Assembly: GCF_024753285.1 (NCBI RefSeq)
Contig: NZ_JANUGW010000008.1
Location: 124,001-188,000, forward strand
Length of the DNA: 64,000 nt
Reading direction: 5' to 3'
Origin: Massilia pinisoli
GTDB taxonomy: Bacteria > Pseudomonadota > Gammaproteobacteria > Burkholderiales > Burkholderiaceae_D
The notes below the pieces were generated by a model. It saw nothing but the letters and a program-made list of their open reading frames with translations. It did not search any database and was not told the origin of the DNA. Positions 60,421-64,000 of this stretch are shown one piece after another (position 1 is the stretch's first letter; the number at the start of each line of letters is the position of its first letter). The position numbers and the translations under genes were made by a program.

Positions 60421-61979
60421 TCTGAGCGCCGATTCCACAGATGGCCGCCCAGCAGCGCGAGCACACCGAGCCCGGCCCACGCGAGGCTCGAGGCGGCCGT
60501 CGCATTGCCGTGGAAGCCGACGACGTCGGCCCACGCGCCGCGACTGACGTTGACGCTGACGTACAGCGTGAGCAGGAACAGCGCGAGGAACGTGCGCGAC
60601 GTGCCGCTCGTGCGGCCCAGCACTGTCGCGAACGCGGCCAGTGCGAACACGCCGGACACCAACGCGGCGGCGCGCACCGGATCCACCATGGCCAGATGCA
60701 GCGCGGCGATACCGGTGAACATCAGCCCGAGCACGAGGCTCGCCACGAACTGGCGCCAGTAACGGCGCGCCGACCCGCCCGGGACGGCCGCGCCCATGCC
60801 CGCCAGCGCGGCGTCGCCGTCGCGCGTGGCCACGTCGCTCACGAGGATGCCCCAGTACGCGACGCACGCGAGCGCGAACGGCGCCAGCGCCTGCGCGCCC
60901 AGCACGAGCGCCGGTAACTGCGCCGCCAGCAGCACGGCAAGCGCGGACGGCGATGCCGCCAGCGTCAGCGCGACGTCGGCCAGCGCCTGGCCCGCGATGC
61001 CGGGCAGGCGCGCGGCGAGGCCGAACAGCGGACCGGCGAGGCGGGCGAGGGGACGCAGCCAGCCGTCGACGACCGCGAGCGGCGAGCGGCGGATGCGTGC
61101 CTTGCCGGGCTTGACGCGGTCCGGCGAAAAGCGGTGGAACAGCGGCAGCGCGAGCAGCAGCGGGACGAGCGCCAGCAGCGCCGTCACGCAGCGCGCGGCG
61201 GCGATGGACGCGGGCCAGACCCACGTCGGCAGCACGAGCGGCGCCTTGTCGCGCTGGAAGTCGGCGATGCCGAGCATCAGGCTGTCGCCAAGATCGAAGT
61301 GCGCGGCGAGCGTGGCGATGACGGCGCTCGTGCCCGTGAAGTCGAACGGGACGACGGTGGCGGCGCCCCCGCCCGCCACGGTCGGCAGCAGGGCCATCTG
61401 GCCGACCCACACGAAGAAGTACAGCAGGTCGCCCTTCTTGCCCATCAGCGGCGCCCATGCGTCGAACAACGTCGCGCAGCCCGCGGTGAACAGGATCATC
61501 GGTCCAAGCACGAGCGCATAGGTCTGCAGGTAGACGAGCGGCTGGATGGGGCCTTCGCCGCGCACGGCGTGGCACAGCAGCACGGTGGCCATGAAGGCGC
61601 CGACGAGCGCCGTCAGGTACAGCACGCCGCCGCACCAGCGGCCGAGAACGAACGGCACGCCGCCGTTGCGGCTCGCGCCGATCACGGCGCCGGCGCCGCT
61701 GCGCAAGTCTTCCGCCACTCTTCCGCGCAGCAGATAGAAGCCGGCCAGCGCCAGCACGAGCGCCGCCAGGGCCGCGCTGCCCAGCGCCAGCGCGGCGCTC
61801 GTGTACAGCACGCGCGCGCCGCGCACGGCGATCAACGTGAGGCCGTCGGCCGGGTCGGAGATCATGAGCCAGCTGAGCGCCACGACGCCGAGCAGGGTGA
61901 CGAGCGTCGACAGCCGGCGCAGCCGCACGCGCGCTTCCACCAGCGCCAGCGTGCGCATGACGGCGAAGGTCGCGGTCAT
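60417..61979 (-). CDS. ABC-2 type membrane permease
   Basis: A 520-residue membrane protein with about twelve to fourteen hydrophobic segments. ATG 61979 overlaps the ATPase stop by 4 bases. Regions such as GVVALSWLMISDPADGLTL, LRGRVAEDLRSGAGAVIGA and PMILFTAGCATLFDAW point to an ABC-2 or related export permease of the bacteriocin/exopolysaccharide type. The substrate is unknown. It is the second gene of an ABC exporter pair. Confidence 0.82.
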   Translation of the reverse strand: MTATFAVMRTLALVEARVRLRRLSTLVTLLGVVALSWLMISDPADGLTLIAVRGARVLYTSAALALGSAALAALVLALAGFYLLRGRVAEDLRSGAGAVIGASRNGGVPFVLGRWCGGVLYLTALVGAFMATVLLCHAVRGEGPIQPLVYLQTYALVLGPMILFTAGCATLFDAWAPLMGKKGDLLYFFVWVGQMALLPTVAGGGAATVVPFDFTGTSAVIATLAAHFDLGDSLMLGIADFQRDKAPLVLPTWVWPASIAAARCVTALLALVPLLLALPLFHRFSPDRVKPGKARIRRSPLAVVDGWLRPLARLAGPLFGLAARLPGIAGQALADVALTLAASPSALAVLLAAQLPALVLGAQALAPFALACVAYWGILVSDVATRDGDAALAGMGAAVPGGSARRYWRQFVASLVLGLMFTGIAALHLAMVDPVRAAALVSGVFALAAFATVLGRTSGTSRTFLALFLLTLYVSVNVSRGAWADVVGFHGNATAASSLAWAGLGVLALLGGHLWNRRSD

Positions 61980-62842
61980 GCCGCTTCCTTGACGGCGTAG
62001 CGCTGCGCCATCAGCGCTTCCTCCAGGCTCGGTTCGCACGGCTGCGCGCCGGCGCAAGGTGGAGTCGGGTGCGCGATGCGCAGGCTGACGCGTTCGCCCT
62101 GGCGCAGCGCTTGCAAGACATGGGTCGTCGAACGCAGGAATTCATATTCGTCGGCCGCCACGCTGGCCGACCACACCTGGCCGCGCGCGCGGCCGAGGAT
62201 GGCGTCCGGCGTGTCGCACGCGACGAGACGGCCGCTGCGCATGATGGCGAGCCTGCCGGCGATGCTCTCGACGTCGGACACGATGTGCGTCGAGATGATC
62301 ACGAGCTTGTCGGCCCCGAGGTCGGCGAGCAGGTTGCGGAAGCGCAGCCGCTCTTCCGGGTCGAGGCCCGCCGTCGGTTCGTCGACGACGAGGACGTCCG
62401 GATCGTTCAGCAGCGCCTGCGCGATGCCGAGGCGGCGCAGCATCCCGCCCGAGAACGTGCTGGCCATGCGGCCCGCCTGGTCGTGCAGGTTGACGAGTTC
62501 CAGCAGGCGGCGGATGCGGCCCGCATCGCTTACGCCCTTCAGCGCGGCGAAGTAGCGCATGAATTCGAGCGCCGTCACGTTGCGGTAGACGCCGAAGTCC
62601 TGCGGCAGGTAGCCCAGGCGGTTGCGCAGGGCGTCGGGCCGCGCCACGACGTCGGTGCCGTCGAACACGATGCGCCCGCCGCTCGGTGTGGTGAGCGTGG
62701 CGATCATCTGCATCAGCGTCGTCTTGCCCGCGCCGTTATGGCCGATCAGGCCGACGACGCCGGGTTCCAGGCGCAGCGAGACGCCGGCGACGGCCGTGAC
62801 GTTCTTGCCGAAGGTCTTGGTGACGTTGTGCAGTTCCAGCAT
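61976..62842 (-). CDS. ABC transporter ATP-binding protein
   Basis: A 288-residue ATPase. Walker A GHNGAGKTTLMQM, Q-loop LPQDFGVY, signature FSGGMLRRLGIAQALL, Walker B DVLVVDEPTAGLDP and H-loop ISTHIVSDVES are all intact. The C-terminal 70 residues form a separate domain. It is first in the operon with the permease and probably energises export. The start ATG 62842 has a weak ribosome site. Confidence 0.93.
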   Translation of the reverse strand: MLELHNVTKTFGKNVTAVAGVSLRLEPGVVGLIGHNGAGKTTLMQMIATLTTPSGGRIVFDGTDVVARPDALRNRLGYLPQDFGVYRNVTALEFMRYFAALKGVSDAGRIRRLLELVNLHDQAGRMASTFSGGMLRRLGIAQALLNDPDVLVVDEPTAGLDPEERLRFRNLLADLGADKLVIISTHIVSDVESIAGRLAIMRSGRLVACDTPDAILGRARGQVWSASVAADEYEFLRSTTHVLQALRQGERVSLRIAHPTPPCAGAQPCEPSLEEALMAQRYAVKEAA

Positions 62843-62890
62843 GGCGGCATCCCGGTGAGTGGCGATGGGGCCACTCTAGACTTGTCGGGG

Positions 62891-64000
62891 TCACCGTGTG
62901 CCGGCCGTGCGATGGAATGCGTGTTCGGTGGGATGAGCGGTGGCGTACGTGGCGCTCCAGCGCGCGCGCAGGCGCATGAACGGCGTCTCCACGCAGCGGT
63001 ACAGCAGCCAGCCGCCGGCGATGCCCGCGGCCATGACACAAGCGATGGTCGCGGGCGCACCGGTGTCGACATGCAGACGTGCCAGCTGCGGCTGCAAGGC
63101 CATGAACACGGGCTTGTGCACGAGGTAGACGGCGTACGACCACAGCGCCAGCGTCGCGGCGCCCGGCACGTGAATCCTGTTCAACACGCAGTGCGGCGCG
63201 AGGGCCGCGCACACGAGCAGGCTGAAACTCAGTGCGACGAGCGAGAAGCCGAACGTCGAGGTGACCCACGTCGTCGGCCAGTCGAGGTGGATGCACGTGA
63301 GGATGCCGATGGTCGCCGCGAGGCCGGCGGCGCACAGCGCGTTCGCGTGGCGCTGCAGGCGCGCGAACGCCTGCGGATGGAAGTTCCGCAGCAGGGCGAT
63401 GGCGACGCCGGGCAGCAATTCGTCGGCGCGGCAGAAGGTCGAATAATAGACCTCGGCCGAAAACGCATCATGGCCGTCCAACAGGAACGCCGCGGCGCGC
63501 GTCGCCATGCCGCCCACGATGGCACCGACGAGCAGGGTCCACGCGAGGCGCACGGGGAAGCCGCTGCGCGCCAGCGCCAGCACGGCGAGGGGCAGCAGCA
63601 GGTAGAACTGTTCCTCGATGCACAGCGACCACGAATGCGAGAACGTCTGGCCGTACGCGAGCCCGAAGTTCTGCGTGAACGTCAGGAAGCGCCACGCCGC
63701 GGCGGTGCTCGACCCGCCCAGCGGCGGCGCCGGGAACAGCCAGTACACGGCCAGCACGACGTAGTAATTCGGCAGCGTGCGCAGCAGCCGCCGCACGAAG
63801 AATGCCTTCAGCGACAAGTCTTCGCCACGCGCGGCGGGTGCCAGCAGCTGGTTGCCGATCAAATAGCCGCTCAGCACGAAGAACAGGTCGACACCGGCCC
63901 AGCCGACCTGGCCCACGGCGCCGAACGCGGGCGCGCGGTTGACGAAGCCCGAGTAATGCGTCATGAGGACGAGCAGGATGGCGGCGGCGCGCAGCAGGTC
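62891..64000 (-). CDS. Acyltransferase 3 family membrane protein (partial, N-terminus beyond window)
   Basis: A membrane acyltransferase of the OafA/NodX type with about ten helices. The frame remains open to the right edge (DLLRAAAILLVLMTHYSGF), so the N-terminal helix and start are missing. The LLRAAAILLVLMTHY stretch contains the catalytic-type His of the family, and AGVDLFFVLSGYLIGNQLL, SWSLCIEEQFYLLLPL and AVYLVHKPVF are typical. It probably O-acylates a surface polysaccharide or lipid. It is in line with, but 48 bases from, the ABC exporter genes. Confidence 0.9.
   Translation of the reverse strand, partial: DLLRAAAILLVLMTHYSGFVNRAPAFGAVGQVGWAGVDLFFVLSGYLIGNQLLAPAARGEDLSLKAFFVRRLLRTLPNYYVVLAVYWLFPAPPLGGSSTAAAWRFLTFTQNFGLAYGQTFSHSWSLCIEEQFYLLLPLAVLALARSGFPVRLAWTLLVGAIVGGMATRAAAFLLDGHDAFSAEVYYSTFCRADELLPGVAIALLRNFHPQAFARLQRHANALCAAGLAATIGILTCIHLDWPTTWVTSTFGFSLVALSFSLLVCAALAPHCVLNRIHVPGAATLALWSYAVYLVHKPVFMALQPQLARLHVDTGAPATIACVMAAGIAGGWLLYRCVETPFMRLRARWSATYATAHPTEHAFHRTAGTR

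Noticed and set aside
59254..61635. A 793-codon reverse frame over SCO, AI-2E and the permease
   Set aside because: It is composed of shadow sequence from three genes in other frames.
1..64000. tRNA, rRNA or CRISPR array
   Set aside because: No cloverleaf with GTTCRANTC, no rRNA signature and no regularly spaced direct repeats were noticed by eye; a covariance-model scan would be decisive.

Overview
The window is a 64 kb piece of a high-GC betaproteobacterial chromosome. Gene content and order fit the Oxalobacteraceae, most likely Massilia or a close relative: a Rieske oxygenase divergent from xseB-ispA-dxs, pilT-pilU beside yggS-proC, ubiA beside oxyR, and a cox cluster with DUF2970, a twin-transmembrane protein and a small oxidase assembly protein. 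This placement is inferred from gene content and codon use only. No rRNA, tRNA, CRISPR array, intact insertion sequence or prophage was found. Both ends cut a gene (a DUF2782 protein on the left, an acyltransferase on the right).

Layout. 1-7 kb: DUF2782, polA, a hydrolase remnant, a DUF4382 lipoprotein, a dienelactone hydrolase, a ZIP metal transporter that appears to lack a standard start codon, and a 47-residue membrane protein. 7-10 kb: reverse-strand operon of Rieske oxygenase, EamA transporter and sulfurtransferase. 10-13.5 kb: xseB-ispA-dxs, which feeds isoprenoid and quinone synthesis. 13.5-15.3 kb: cobalamin adenosyltransferase, rhomboid protease and an apparently internally deleted oxygenase remnant. 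15.4-21 kb: glycolate oxidase glcDEF, then a GH43 arabinanase-like gene followed by a degenerate second copy of the glcF tail. 21-27 kb: a DUF4331 / lipoprotein / TPR / HupE-like operon converging on an ECF sigma and anti-sigma pair. 27-33 kb: secreted hydrolase, glutathione peroxidase, pilU, pilT, yggS, proC. 33-42.7 kb: a carbohydrate locus (GH43-like propeller, PA14-containing GH31, esterase) with operator-like palindromes, a Tat-exported phospholipase C, and small cytosolic genes with a metallo-beta-lactamase-fold protein. 42.7-49.8 kb: YqjD/YqjE/YqjK-type envelope proteins, ubiA, oxyR, a second pilU-like ATPase, rfaE2, trmL, comF and a methyltransferase. 50-60.4 kb: aa3-type cytochrome c oxidase structural, heme a and copper-assembly genes behind a long structured leader, ending with an AI-2E family gene. 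60.4-64 kb: an ABC exporter pair and an acyltransferase.

How parts fit together. The cox block is a nearly complete oxidase kit: ctaC, ctaD and ctaE are the subunits, ctaG and two Sco-like proteins deliver copper, ctaB and ctaA make heme a, and SURF1 helps insert it. ubiA and dxs/ispA supply the quinone. The carbohydrate genes (GH43, GH31, GH43-like propeller, esterase) suggest attack on arabinose- and xylose-containing plant polysaccharides.

Most interesting points: the sigma-controlled DUF4331/HupE cluster, whose HupE-like protein has an EF-hand loop and a predicted mature N-terminal histidine; the cox leader with two pairs of mutually exclusive hairpins; the ATC start of the ZIP gene; the glcF tail duplication flanking GH43; two gene remnants; and a small family of palindromic repeats.
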